From Sipunculus nudus (taxonomy: Eukaryota; Annelida; Sipuncula; Golfingiida; Sipunculidae), in contig CM049313.1 of NCBI GenBank assembly GCA_026874595.1, forward strand, positions 50,581,659-50,645,658: 64,000 bases of DNA, in the 5' to 3' direction. The position numbers were made by a program, and so were the translations under genes. This document shows, in pieces, positions 21,622 to 32,085 of the stretch. How positions within the stretch are numbered: the first letter of the stretch is position 1; the number at the start of each line of letters is the position of its first letter. The notes under the pieces were generated by a model. It worked only from the letters and a program-made list of their open reading frames with translations, had not been told where the DNA came from and made no database searches.

Positions 21622-22560
21622 TGTGATGTAAACATTCAGTCTGGTACAGTACCATTAAAAAACTCAGACGTGCTTAACAACCCGGATACCAAACTGTCAC
21701 ACCTTACCGCACAACAACAACAAGACTTCAAGAACCTGCTGCGGAATTATGAGCATTTGTTAAGTGAAATTCCAACGCGAACTAACATATTGTGCCATGA
21801 CGTCGATGTTGGCGAGGCAAGCGCAGTCAAGCAACATCCTTATAGACTGAATCCAGAAAAGCAAATGTATCTACAGGATGAGATTCAATATTTGTTGGAC
21901 AATGATTCTATTGAGCCTAGTAACAGTGGCTGGAGTTCACCATGTATTCTTGTGCCAAAACCTGATGGAAGTTACCGTATGTGCACGGATTATCAAAAAC
22001 TGAACTCTGTCACCAAGACTGACACGTTCCGATTCCGAGGATCGATGATTGTATTAATAGAGTCGGTAGCTCCAGATGTGTCTCCATGTTTGACTTGCTA
22101 GGAGGATTCTGGCAAGTTCCGATGACAGAACGAGCGAAGGAAGTGTCCGCATTTGTGGCGCCGCAAGGACTGTACTAGTATAATGTTAAGCCGTTTGGCA
22201 TGAAGAACTCGCCAGCCACGTTCCAGCGCCCATCCATGTGGTTGTCAAGGACATTCAGGGCTGCGACGCATATATTAATGACCTTATCGTGTACAGCGAC
22301 ACCTGGGAGAAACATCTGCAAATTCTTCGCGACCTCTACGAAAGACTCAGTGAAGCACCTCTGACTGTCAACTTAGTAAAATCTGAGTTTTGTCATGCAC
22401 AAGTAACATTTTTGGGTCATATTGTAGGGCAGGGTCAGGTAAAACCTGTTGATGCTAGAATAAATGCTATTTCTGCATTTCCTAGACCAGAACACAAAAA
22501 GCAAATAATGCGTTTTCTTGATATGGTTGGATACTAAATGAAGTTTTGTCCAAATTTTTC
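21622..22560 (+). pseudogene. pol: Reverse transcriptase of the Gmr1-like element
   Basis: In frame with INT-C after one stop codon. RT fingers: 'QHPYRLNPEK', 'SNSGWSSPCILVPKPDGSYRMCTDY' split by ordinary variation, and 'LNSVTKTD' (21,840-22,025). A frame change at about 22,035 leads to 'FDLLGGFWQVPM' and 'PFGMKNSPATFQR' (22,086-22,230, with one stop). Another change leads to the active site, which reads Tyr-Ile-Asn-Asp (22,271-22,282) instead of Tyr-x-Asp-Asp: the first catalytic Asp is lost. Then 'FLGHIVGQG' (RT motif 7 region). The copy could not be functional. The family role is to copy the element RNA to cDNA. Confidence 0.9.
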
Positions 22561-23065
22561 CGCTGTAGCTGAACCTTTGATTTAATTCTTAAAGAAGAAA
22601 CAAAAGTTTGTAAGGAGTGTTCAGTGTGAAAATGCATTTCAGAATTTGAAAGCAATTCTGCAGGGTTCACCAGTTTTAGCAGCTCCAGAATTTTCTGTAC
22701 CTTTTAAGTTAGCTGTAGATGCTTGTGATACTGCTGCTGGTGCTGTGTTGTTACAAGAAGGCAATGATGGCACAGATCATCCAATTTGTTTTTTCTCAAG
22801 AAAGTTAAATGCAAACAAGAAAAACTACTACACCACTGAAAAAGAATGTTTGGCTTTGATTTAAGCGTTGCAACATTTTGAAGTTTATGTTACTGCATCA
22901 GTCAGGCCTATCATTGTCTTCAGTGATCACAATCCCCTCACGTTCATGAACAAATTGAAGTGTAAAAATCAAAGATTGTTTGTTCTTACAGGATTACAAT
23001 CTTGATATCATACACATTAAAGGGAAAGACAATGTACTTGCTGATTGCTTATCGAGATGTTTATG
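22561..23065 (+). pseudogene. pol: RNase H domain of the Gmr1-like element
   Basis: 'AVDACDTAAGAVLLQ' supplies the first catalytic Asp (about 22,715), 'TTEKECLALI' the Glu, and 'VFSDHNPLTF' the next Asp (about 22,920). The region ends with 'IIHIKGKDNVLADCLSR', the usual tail before the end of pol in elements where integrase does not follow. A stop at 22,862-22,864, one earlier in the connection, and a frame change near 22,990 break it. The domain ends about 120 bp before the polypurine tract, which leaves no room for a downstream integrase or env. Confidence 0.88.
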
Positions 23066-23185
23066 AAATGTTGTAAACAAGATGTTTATGTAATGTTGTA
23101 AATAAGATGATTTGTGAGATGTAAAAATTTAGTGATTATGATCGCAAAAAAAGAAAGTGTTCAAAGAAAACTTTCTTTTTCTTAC

Positions 23186-23982
23186 AGGAGGGGGAGTGTT
23201 ACAGGTGCTCTTTTTATTGTGTGACACGGGCGTAACTCGTGTTGTGACACCCTCGCCGGGCCGTTTGTTACATTCTCAGTTTAATCCGTACTTGTTGAAT
23301 TCTCGTTGTCATGCTAGCCTTTGGCTTTCTCGCCTGGCCGAGGTCACATGTGGACCCTGGTGTGTAGAGACACAGCGACGTTTTTCTAGATGATTCTTGA
23401 ACGCGTGTTTACCGTGTATTGTGTTAGGTTCTTCGAATGATCGAGAAATATAAGCTTCTTGGCTTGAAAAGTTATATAAGGGGGCTTTGTTTGAGAGCCG
23501 AGATAGAGAGCAGAGAAGCTTTCCAGTGGACGCAGAAGCGTGTGTCAGTTTCTGGGACCTTATCCGACGTGTGCGGCAATTAGAGATTTTCTTCAGAGGT
23601 TCTCCTGGATTTTGTGCATTTGGACTTCAGTTTACTTTCTGAATTGTTACAAGAGCTTTACACTGGACTGTCATTCTCCGAGAGTATACATTTAAAGAAC
23701 TTATCGTTGTGACGGTGTTGGTATCCAGGTACTGTGCAGATTGATTATTTTTCTGTGTGATTGTATTGATTTGTTGTTATACGGCTGTTTTACTGTATAA
23801 TTGTATTGATTTAGTGTATTGTAATGTAAGGGTTGTTTTAAGAATAAATTATGGTTATTTGTTAACAAAAAAATACTGACATTCCACGCTGCCTAGTGTT
23901 ACAGAATCTGATTTTTTTATCTCCATTACAAAATGTGTGTTCATCACGCATACGTGATCTGTTTATATTAGGTTCCGTAATA
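23186..23982 (+). repeat. Polypurine tract and 3' LTR of the Gmr1-like element
   Basis: Polypurine tract AGGAGGGGGAG at 23,186-23,196, then the LTR 23,197-23,982 (786 bp). TATA-like TATATAAG is at 23,473-23,480 and AATAAA at 23,843-23,848. The left end is TGTTACAGG. The right end GTAATA is a one-base decay of the GTAACA seen in the solo LTRs. It is followed by ATAT, which agrees with the ATAT before 18,978. Confidence 0.9.
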
Positions 23983-24545
23983 ATATATATATTTTTCTGA
24001 TCAGACACATGAATCAAGTCTAGAGTAGCAGGACAACAACAGTTACCTTGTTAATAAGGGATAGGGTGATGACATGAAGATGACACTCCATTATAAATGA
24101 GAATTAAGGTAATCGTATGGTTACAAGGCTTCTACTGCCTCCTATATTTCCTTTTTTAAATTTGTGACCTACTACTACAAATATTTTTTTTCAGCGTTTA
24201 GACTGTAATCTTCTTTAATTTCTTTTTACCACACGATTGTGTTACTTATATATCATTGAATAATTCTTATAATATACACTAATTATTATTGAAAGCATGC
24301 AGTTCTTTTGTAGAATGGTCTATATAAGTGTTGCAGTCATACAATTGCATCCATTTAAACAAATTAATTAGACCTATAGTGGCTGCAGAGTGGGAAAGCA
24401 GGTCTTGTAACTTTACCATGAAAACCACGACTGTGCAGTGAAAACTCGTTTATGCTTTCTATTTTTCTGGCTGAAAGGTCCTTTGAACTGTTATATATGA
24501 CCTTATATAAAATTCCTATGGGGACCTTAGATGAGAATGATATGT

Positions 24546-24549
<4 letters not shown>
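23983..24549. other. No recognisable feature
   Basis: AT-rich flank. Nothing supported. Confidence 0.4.

Positions 24550-24587
<38 letters not shown>
24550..24587. repeat. (TA)n microsatellite
   Basis: Pure TA tract 10 bp before a miniature LTR element. Confidence 0.95.
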
Positions 24588-24590
<3 letters not shown>

Positions 24591-24596
24591 GATCAG

Positions 24597-24965
24597 TGTT
24601 ACGGGTTGACAAAAAAGCGGACCGAACTGTCTCGCTGGTGAAGCTTGCTTTTCTGGCGAAGCGGTTGGGACGCCGGACTTGTGCGCCACCGTTATGGGTT
24701 CGACTCCCGGATCGGCCCAGGATTTTCCCTCATTTATTTGTCTTCGTAACAAAATGGGGGATCGTCTAACGTGACCGTTAATTTTGTGGCCCAGGGAATA
24801 AGCTCACCAAAGTGTGACTCCTGGGATAATTAGTCTTGTTCTGACTTGCAGAACGCTCTTAAGAGGGGGTGTGTTACGGGGTGACAAAAACACGGACCGA
24901 ACTGTCTCGATAGTAAAGCTTGCTTTGCTAGCGAAGCAGTTGGTTCGCCAGACTTGTGCGCCATG
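24597..24965 (+). mobile_element. TRIM-like miniature LTR element, 3'-truncated copy
   Basis: Left LTR 24,597-24,751 (155 bp, TGTTACGGG...TTCGTAACA). A primer-binding-site candidate TGGGGGATCGTC follows after 3 nt. The internal segment ends in the purine tract AAGAGGGGGTG. The second LTR starts at 24,872 and breaks off at about 24,965, just before its B box. The left LTR holds the tRNA-like A box (about 24,655) and B box (GGTTCGACTCC near 24,697). No coding capacity. Same family as the concatemer at 36,917. Confidence 0.8.
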
Positions 24966-25535
24966 AAAACATGAGAACGTTATAAGCATGGCCTCCGGAA
25001 ATAGAACTTCCGAAAACAGGAAGATTCATGCGTACATCGAGTCTTGTTTAACATGATCGAACAGTATATATAACCACACAAGCAGTGATACTAGACATAA
25101 AGCGGGTACCCAGACAGCGAGCAAATTAAGCAATCCCTCTGATCAGAATGCTGTAAATGATCACTGTATAGGTATATTAAATTGCAAGATATAGATATAC
25201 GCATGGCATTGAAGTTTCTACTTCTTAAAGATTATTTATCCATGATTTCAAGGATAGCGGCCTATTAGTAGCAGGATGATATGGTGTGGATGGACGATAT
25301 CTGTGAATAGATGATTGAAATGGAAGGCCGAGAGGACGGCAGGTGAACGGCAGCCGGCGATACCCCGCTAGAGGCATGATGACGAATGAGCGGTCATTAG
25401 TGATCAGTAATTGATGTGTGACAAATTACAATGGTCAGTAGGGATCAGAAGATCAGTACTAAGGTACACCCACGGGATGATGACTGTTTTTCATATAAAC
25501 TGATATATGCACACACATATATAATATTTCTGCAC

Positions 25536-25540
<5 letters not shown>

Positions 25541-25579
<39 letters not shown>
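25541..25579. repeat. (TA)n microsatellite
   Basis: Lies inside copy A between its first and second conserved blocks. The same point in copy B is occupied by a LINE. Confidence 0.9.
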
Positions 25580-25585
<6 letters not shown>

Positions 25586-25769
25586 ATGTATTTCCGGGGT
25601 TCCTAATTATAAGGCGTACTATGCCAGTAGTTGAAGTGGTCGAGCTCAATCTTAGCTCATTGTTTTGCTTCAACACAATGGCAATCAATCTGATGTTACG
25701 TATCTGAAATTCTGAGACATTGGAAGAGACTGATAACTATAGTGTACACATTATTTGTAGAAGATCATA

Positions 25770-27393
25770 AAAATATAGAAAAAATATAATATTTGTTTGA
25801 AGATTTTAAATCATTTTCTGTATTAAAAATCAATAAGGATAAAACTTTTATTATGCCATTAAGGAAAGGTAATATGAAAAATAAGGTAGAAGATTTAGGC
25901 CATGTGTATACAGATAAAGGAATAACACTTTTAGGAGTGAAGGTCACTCCTCACTTGAATATATGGTACATGAATACTTTGCTTCAGTAAAAACCAAAAC
26001 AGAGCAGGAGCAGGACGGGTGAAGTGAGGCATGGATTGAGTGGCAAGGGGAAGTAGAGTTACATGTGTTACATATTAGAATGGATGTCTGCCACGTAAAC
26101 ATGATTGTAGGTGGCGCCACCTGTTATTTAAACGAGAAACTATCCAAGATGTATACAAATGCAAAATATCAGGTGGAAAAGTCAAACCACTGCAGAGCTA
26201 TGAGAAATTTTATCCCACAGCAGACAAACAGATGGACGCTGTGCAAAAATGGCTGCAGGTGGCGCCACCATTGTTGTGTATGTTATAAAGCTTTCCAAGA
26301 GCTACATTGGTGTAATTTTTTTTCCTGATTGCTCAAACGAGTCCGGAGATATAAGCATTAATGTCTGCAGCGTGAACGTAAATGAAGCTGGCGCCACCTT
26401 TCATAAAATCAAGAAAGCTATCCAGGATGTATACGCATGCCGAATTAAAGGTAATTTATCAAACCACTGCAGAGGAATGAGTGATTTTAACCCAAGGCAG
26501 ACAAACAGATGGACACTGTGCAAACATGGTTGCAGGTGGCGCCACCATTGTTTGTGTATATTATAAAGCTATTCAAGGGCTACATTTGTACGAATTTTTT
26601 TCCTGATCGATCAAACGGTTCCCGAGATATGTGGGTTTATGTGTGGAAACAGACGCACAAGCGGACGCTGGGCAGAGAGGAGAGGTCAAAGGTCAAAGCC
26701 AATTGGTTAGGCACCAGTTCACATGTGTCCCGATAATTGGTGTAAGTTTCGGAAAAATCCGTCCAGTAGCCTCAGGGGAGTTCTCCGGATACAAACGCGG
26801 CGGCGGCGGCGGAACCCGGTCAAAAACATAGTATCTGCAAAACTTCGTTTTGGCGGATACAATAATATATTAGCAGTATGGAATGCTCGAAAACTTACAC
26901 AAACTGGTAAAATGACTGTATTAAAGAATTTTGTCTTATCACAGTTGATATATCATCTATCAGTTCTACCTACACCCAGTCAATCATTTATGAAACAAAT
27001 TGAGAGACGTATATATAAATTTATCTAGGGAAGACGTAATGACTTAATAAAAAGACAAACTCTAATAGCATCTATTGAAAAAGGAGGCCTGGGTATGATT
27101 TCAATAAAGAATGTAGCTTTAAAATTGGCGTGGATAAAGCATTTATTAGATAAAAGTCCACAAAATGTCTGGAGGAATATTGTTTTATGATTTTTCAAAC
27201 TAGGAGAATTATCTTTCAATTGTAATCTATTCTTTTTATTATCTGGTTCTGTCATTTCTAAGGTTAAATTATAGCCAGTGATATGTTTGTTTACATGTTT
27301 ATGTATTGTTATGTTTATTATGTATTTGTGTAGATGTACATCTATGTTTGTATCGTTTGTGTGTATCCTTATGTATTCTTTTTTGTTAATAAA
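25770..27393 (+). pseudogene. LINE remnant (L1/Tx1-like RT end) interrupted by a repeat
   Basis: The first piece (about 25,793-25,985) reads 'LKINKDKTFIMPLR' and 'GITLLGVKVTP', the RT palm-to-thumb segment. After an 830-bp insertion the second piece (26,831-27,200) reads 'WNARKLTQTGKMTVLKNFVLS' split by normal variation, then 'RRIYKFI', a stop, and 'GGLGMISIKN', the post-RT region. The 3' end near 27,393 is A-rich with 'ttaataaaaaaat'. The site is empty in copy B of the duplication, so the LINE arrived after it. The endonuclease and the RT catalytic box are absent (5' truncated). Confidence 0.75.
26001..26830 (+). repeat. ggtggcgccacc tandem repeat inserted in a LINE
   Basis: The perfect 12-bp palindrome GGTGGCGCCACC lies at 26,110-26,121, 26,268-26,279 and 26,535-26,546, with a degraded one near 26,389. 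Spacing is about 133-158 bp. Units share 'atccaagatgtat', 'tcaaaccactgcagag', 'cagacaaacagatggac' and 'ctgtgcaaa'. The right end 'gcggcggcggaacccggtc' followed by 'aaaaacatagtatc' also ends the related array at 60.96 kb, so this is a defined element and not just an array. Several frames of 65-105 codons are artefacts of the repeat. Confidence 0.8.
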
Positions 27394-27595
27394 AAAATCG
27401 CATCAAGAACTGAAAGTAGTCAATAACAGGTGTAAGCCGCATCTTGAAATACATGCGCCCATGTGTCTGTCCCCTAAAATCTGTGAACATATCGTTCTAT
27501 CAAACAGTTATCTTGCAGTATAAACGAAAGATAATCATTCAAATGACAAGAGTTTAAAAAGTTAAATAAAAATACAAAAAGTGTGCTCATTTATT

Positions 27596-28227
27596 AAATA
27601 ATATAAGAATGATGCAAAACACTGAATTAACGAACATCCTTCACCTATACCGGTTGGTTGGCTGGTTGGATATCCTGCACAATTTTTTTTTATTTGGGTG
27701 TTTTTGATTGAAAATATTAAAATAACGGGCCTATTTAAATGCAACCATACCCACACCATAATTCATTTAAATAATAAGACATGCTATTATCTTATTGTCA
27801 TTGTTATGTTTGTGATTTTTGTTGAACATGGTTCCAGCAATTTTAGACAATAACTATCTGAATCTTATATGGTCCGTACAGTTGATATTAAAAGAGGGAG
27901 AATTGTAGATATATTATGAATATAACATAATCAGCTCAAGATATTTACATACATAATTATGATAAGAAACTAACCCTACTGAATAAAATAACAGTAAAAC
28001 ATAATAATAAGTAAACCACAAAGTTTAAGCATGAACAGTGCATTTTTTTAGTACAGTACAAGCTTTTATTAGTTAATACTTTATTATTCTAAACTTCCTA
28101 AATCCTTTGTAAGCAATAAACTGTTTCCTTTGTTTATAGTTTTGAGTTAATTAGCTAATTGATTGATTGTTCGTACATGTATTTAGTTTTAATTAGTCGC
28201 CATAATGAAGAACTTCTAAGTAAGGCC
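27596..28227. other. Unassigned insertion in copy A
   Basis: Sequence present in copy A but absent from the matching point of copy B, where about 37 unrelated bp lie instead. AT-rich, no coding or repeat signature recognised. Confidence 0.4.
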
Positions 28228-28654
28228 TACTTCAAACAGAATTTATTCAACAAATTGTATAATTTATTTCACTGAATCAATACCTGGTCCTTAACAACAT
28301 TATAATGCATGTTTGCTTCGATGATTATTCTTCATTATTTAGCTATGATAAAGTCTGGATACTTTTTAAGTATTAAGATGAAAGCAATTTAAATGATAAA
28401 CAACCGTAATCTCTTATTTTTTTGCTAGAAATCAACTAATTCTGTATAATTTTAATTAATGGCAGGTGACCGGCTGCCGGCAATACCCCACACGATGCAT
28501 GATGAAGAATGAGCGGTCATTAGTGATAAGTAATTAATGTGACAAATTACACTGGTCAGTAAGGATCAGAAGATCAGTATTAAGGTACACCCACGGGATG
28601 ATGACTGTATTTCAAATAAATGATATATACATACATACACATATATATCCATAT

Positions 28655-30640
28655 ATCCGTCGTGAACTTGACTCTTGTGTATGTGAACCTCCTAATTTTG
28701 ATGCTTATGTTGGTCCTTCTTTGTACTTGTTTACACCAGCAACTGATCAAGATATACATGAACTCCTAATGTCATCACCAACAAAAAGCTGTATACTTGA
28801 TCCCTTCCTCACTACCCTTCTTAAGCAATGCAAGATGACATTACTCCATTGATAACATTCATTATATATGTCTCTCTATCAACAGGTAAAGTCCCTTCTC
28901 AGTTTAAAGAGGATCTTGCGGCAGACGAAAGACGCTTTTCTCCTAGCATTATTTGACCTCAGTGCAGCGTTTGACACGCTTGATCATTCTATTTTGCTTA
29001 AACATTAGAAATTACCATGGGTTTACACGACACCGCGCTCTCATGGTTTACTTCATACCTCGCGGATCGTTCCAGAGCTGTTATGGTCGACAGTAGAAAA
29101 TCAGACCAATGTCCTTTGTTGTATGCGGTTCCCCAGGAATCCATGTTAGGACCTATAGTGTTCACTTTATATGCACAACCCCTGTATCGCATAATATCTG
29201 CACATGATTGTTCCTTTCATAAGTATGCTGATGACACTTAACTGTCAAAAAAGTAGTCAACCAGGTGAGTTCAGCTCTGTCCAGGTCGGCATACAGGCTT
29301 GTATTGAGGATGTACTATCATGGATGACCAGCAACAAATTTAAATTGAATACTGACAAGACTGAAATTATGCCTGTCGGATCTAAGCTCCTTCTAACGAT
29401 GACTGACAGTGAGTCTATTAGCATCGGGGGCTGTACTTTTCCTTTTAAAAATTCACTGAAGTACCTGGGTCTTAAAGGGGCCCAATCATCTATAAAGTAT
29501 GCTGAGTTAACTTGAAAAATAGTTTCTTCCCATTAATATAAATCTGTACCTGCCAAAACATTGTGTTGAAACCGTTTACTAACTCCTGTAAACAAGTGTT
29601 GAAAACAGTGGACCGGGCGCGATGGAATATGTCAACATAAACACAGTGCTTGGGGCCGTGTGCAATGCAGAGCCTCAGCACATGTCAATCAGTAGATGCC
29701 CTGACTGACTTGGCCAAAAAAAATATAATACATGTTCCCGCAAGCTGAAACACCGCGTGTTGCCTCTATTAATCGGACCTCTGATCACACAGCCTTGTTT
29801 TGGTAAATAGACACATGTGGACTGTGTTAACAAACACGCACGGTCATAACAAGGTTTTAAACAGTCGTATGCTGGGAAAATAGACTGTGTGCTGGGATGG
29901 TTCTGCGGGGAAACCTTTGTGTAAAGCAAAACTGAACTGATAGTGTGAAAAAATAAGCAGAATGTTGATCCTGATTATGTCCCTTTAAGATTGATCGTAA
30001 TCTTTCAATGCATGATTATATTAGTAGTATATGTCGTGCGGTCTTTCTCGAGCTCCGCCGTAAAGCTTCCATCCGGCGTTTCCTCTCTACTAATGCATGC
30101 TGTCGGCTCATTTGCGCCTCAGTAATATCTCGCCTGTATTACTGTATTTCAGTTCTTGGTTGGTTACTGACAGAGCAAGTATCGTGGCTACAGATGGTCC
30201 AGAATAATGCTGCGCGTCTCATTCTTATGAAGCGTAAGACCGACCACGTCACGCTGCTGCTCAAACAGCTCCATTGACTTCCCGTCAAGTACCCATACAA
30301 TACAAAATTGCTGTCTTTGTTTACCGACATTTTGATGTCTCACTTCCATCATATTTTTCTTATATAAAAATAATAATCGGCCTTTGCGTCGGTACGCTCA
30401 GCTGGTGGAAATCTTCTTAAAGTACCAAAGTGTAATATGAAAGTCGCTGAACGTTCCTTCCGTTTCATAGTCCCAAAAGTTTTGAATTCACTTCCCATTA
30501 AACTTAGAAAATCTCCAACTCTTGTATCATTTCAAATTTTAAAACGTATATCTTTCGGCAAGCCTTTGGTTATTAAAAGAGTAGATTTCCATGAAAGTGT
30601 ATGTGGGTATGTGTGTGTATGTGAATTGCGCTGAGTCCGA
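28655..30640 (+). pseudogene. LINE remnant of L2/CR1 type with nested MITE
   Basis: RT N-terminal segment 'SSPTKSCILDP' (about 28,775), then a deletion. 'LFDLSAAFDTLDHSILL' (28,945-29,000) is RT motif A. 'GPIVFTLYAQPL' leads to the intact active site YADDT (29,224-29,238). A frameshift follows, then 'WMTSNKFKLNTDKTEIM' and 'SLKYLGL'. The frame resumes after the MITE with 'MHDYISSICRAVFLELRR', 'SRLYYCISVLGWL', 'QMVQNNAARLI' and 'NSLPIKLRKSPTLVSF', the C-terminal block of the L2/CR1/Jockey group. Stops and frameshifts are present, and the 5' part is lost. The right boundary (about 30,640) is approximate. Confidence 0.85.
29472..29988. mobile_element. piggyBac-type MITE inserted in the LINE (TTAA duplication)
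   Basis: Element 29,476-29,984 (509 bp), flanked by TTAA at 29,472-29,475 and 29,985-29,988. The ends AGGGGCCCAATCATC and (inverted) AGGGACATAATCAGG form imperfect terminal inverted repeats. Removing the element with one TTAA restores the LINE reading frame across the site, which is strong evidence for a clean insertion. No transposase is encoded. TTAA targeting is the piggyBac superfamily signature; the assignment is inference. Confidence 0.85.
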
Positions 30641-31385
30641 CAATCGGAGAACTGGCGAAATATAAAAACTATATATTTTAAATAATGTATTTGCAAACAT
30701 ATGCACCAACGCACACACACAAAAATGTGTGTATGCGTCTGCGAACCCTCTTCCTGCGTACGAAAATCCCTTATTTGGCGTACTCTTTGCCTGTAGCGGC
30801 GCTCCTTCTGTTGTTGAGTTATACGCCGGAAGAAAATTAATCTTAAAAGTACGAGAGTCCAAAAAATCCTCTTTTCCATTTTTATGGCGTACTTCCATGT
30901 ACTCCACATGAGAAAACAGTACTGCACATAATGACCGGAAAGGCAATTGTGTGTGTGGGCGTGTCTGTGTACAAGTGTATGTATGTATGTATTGTTTCGG
31001 CCCTTGTTCACTGTAACACATGTAACACAATACACAGTTGTCGAAAGTCCATGGTAAATCCGCTGGCGAGCGTAAAAAAATATTACGAAATCCGCATAAT
31101 ATCGGTGGGGAGGAACCGACAACTATCAGCGTGGGCCACAGAACCAGGATACTGGGCTGAAAATGAGTCCTGAAGTGAATTTGCAAGTCAGCCCTATTTT
31201 ATACTGTAGTACAGTAAGTTCCATGTATTGTTTTCTACGTGAAGTCCTTTTGTTCCACGGCGAGTTTGTGCGTCCTTACTGGTTGACAACACAAAAACGA
31301 CCGTAAACCCGGAGAGGCGCTCAAACCACAGGGAGAGATCCACACGGGGACAATCTGTGCTTCAGTGGATTCAATAACTTACAAC
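30641..31385. other. Unassigned insertion sequence 3' of the LINE
   Basis: It holds two overlapping minus-strand frames of 215 and 196 codons and shorter plus-strand frames. It is rich in gtgtgtat-type words near 30,600 and 30,960. Low stop density in several frames at once, with no family signature, suggests a composition effect. It may be LINE 3' sequence or another insertion within copy B. Confidence 0.4.
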
Positions 31386-32085
31386 AGTATGTATTTATTT
31401 CCGGCATTCATAATGATAAGACGTACTATGCCGGTCGTTGAAGTGGTTGAGCTCAATCTTGGCCCATTGTTTTGCTTAAACGAAATGGCAATTATTACCG
31501 ATGTTGCGTACCTGAAATTCTAAGGCATTGGTAGAGACTGACACCTATAATGTACAGTCATTGGTATAAATGAATAAGGATAAATTACTTGGTACGACAC
31601 ATTAGGAACTGAAAGTAGTCAATAACAGGTGTAAGCTGCATCATAAAATACGTGCGCCCATGTGTCTGTCCTATAAAATCTGTAACCATATTGTTCTATC
31701 AAAAGGGTATTTTTAAGTATAAACCAAAAATAATCATTAAAATTGACAAGAGATTAAAAAGTAAAATTAATTACAAAAAGTGTGCTCATTTATTAAATGT
31801 CATTCAGTCAAGTAACCGTCCGGCCGATCCGTTTCAGTATTTTAATGCAGAAATACAACAATTTGTAAAATTAATTTCACTGAATCAATAACATGTCCTT
31901 AACAACATTACAATGCATGTTTGGGTCAACAAATACATCGATGATAATTTGTTTTCATAATTAAGCTATAATAAAGCCTGGATATAGTTTTATATCATTA
32001 AGGTGTAAGCATTTTAAAAGTAAAACAACCGTAATGTTTTATTTTTTGCTATATATTAAATAATTCTATGTAATTTTAATATATT

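Larger units (their letters stand above)
18978..23982 (+). mobile_element. Degenerate Ty3/gypsy LTR retrotransposon with INT upstream of RT (Gmr1-like)
   Basis: Order: truncated 5' LTR (18,978-19,218), linker, aspartic protease, integrase, reverse transcriptase, RNase H, polypurine tract (AGGAGGGGGAG, 23,186-23,196), 3' LTR (23,197-23,982). Typical Ty3/gypsy elements have PR-RT-RH-INT. INT before RT is the known Gmr1 arrangement, first described in deuterostomes and resembling the Ty1/copia order. PR and INT share one frame apart from a single stop. INT-C and RT share one frame across a single stop, so the order is native and not a rearrangement. Most of the 5' LTR, the primer-binding site and gag are deleted. 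There is no env. Stops, frameshifts and altered catalytic residues make it non-autonomous. Confidence 0.9.
25338..28460 (+). repeat. Tandem segmental duplication, copy A (with insertions)
   Basis: Four blocks match copy B in order: 25,338-25,510 with 28,461-28,640; 25,588-25,765 with 31,388-31,566; 27,394-27,595 with 31,602-31,800; 28,228-28,460 with 31,838-32,085. Copy A ends exactly where copy B begins, so this is a direct tandem duplication of an ancestral unit of roughly 0.9-1 kb. Copy A was later split by a LINE with its own nested repeat (25,770-27,393) and by unassigned sequence (27,596-28,227). Confidence 0.8.
28461..32085 (+). repeat. Tandem segmental duplication, copy B (with insertions)
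   Basis: Partner of 25,338-28,460. It was split by an L2/CR1-like LINE that carries a nested MITE (about 28,655-31,385). Its third and fourth blocks are uninterrupted. A plus-strand frame at 31,652-31,891 (79 codons) is open here but broken by stops in copy A; I recognise no family. Confidence 0.8.

Noticed and set aside
23157-23393. A 78-residue protein at the 3' end of the retrotransposon
   Set aside because: It starts just before the polypurine tract and runs through the 5' part of the LTR. The same frame appears in the solo LTRs.
26065-26831. Proteins of 65-105 residues in the gtggcgccac array
   Set aside because: Repeat-derived frames that are interrupted in the matching arrays at 50.9 and 59.7 kb.
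30532-31186. A protein gene of 196-215 residues on the minus strand
   Set aside because: Two registers are open at once, no family signature is visible, and the region lies between LINE remains and duplication copy B. Reported only as an observation.
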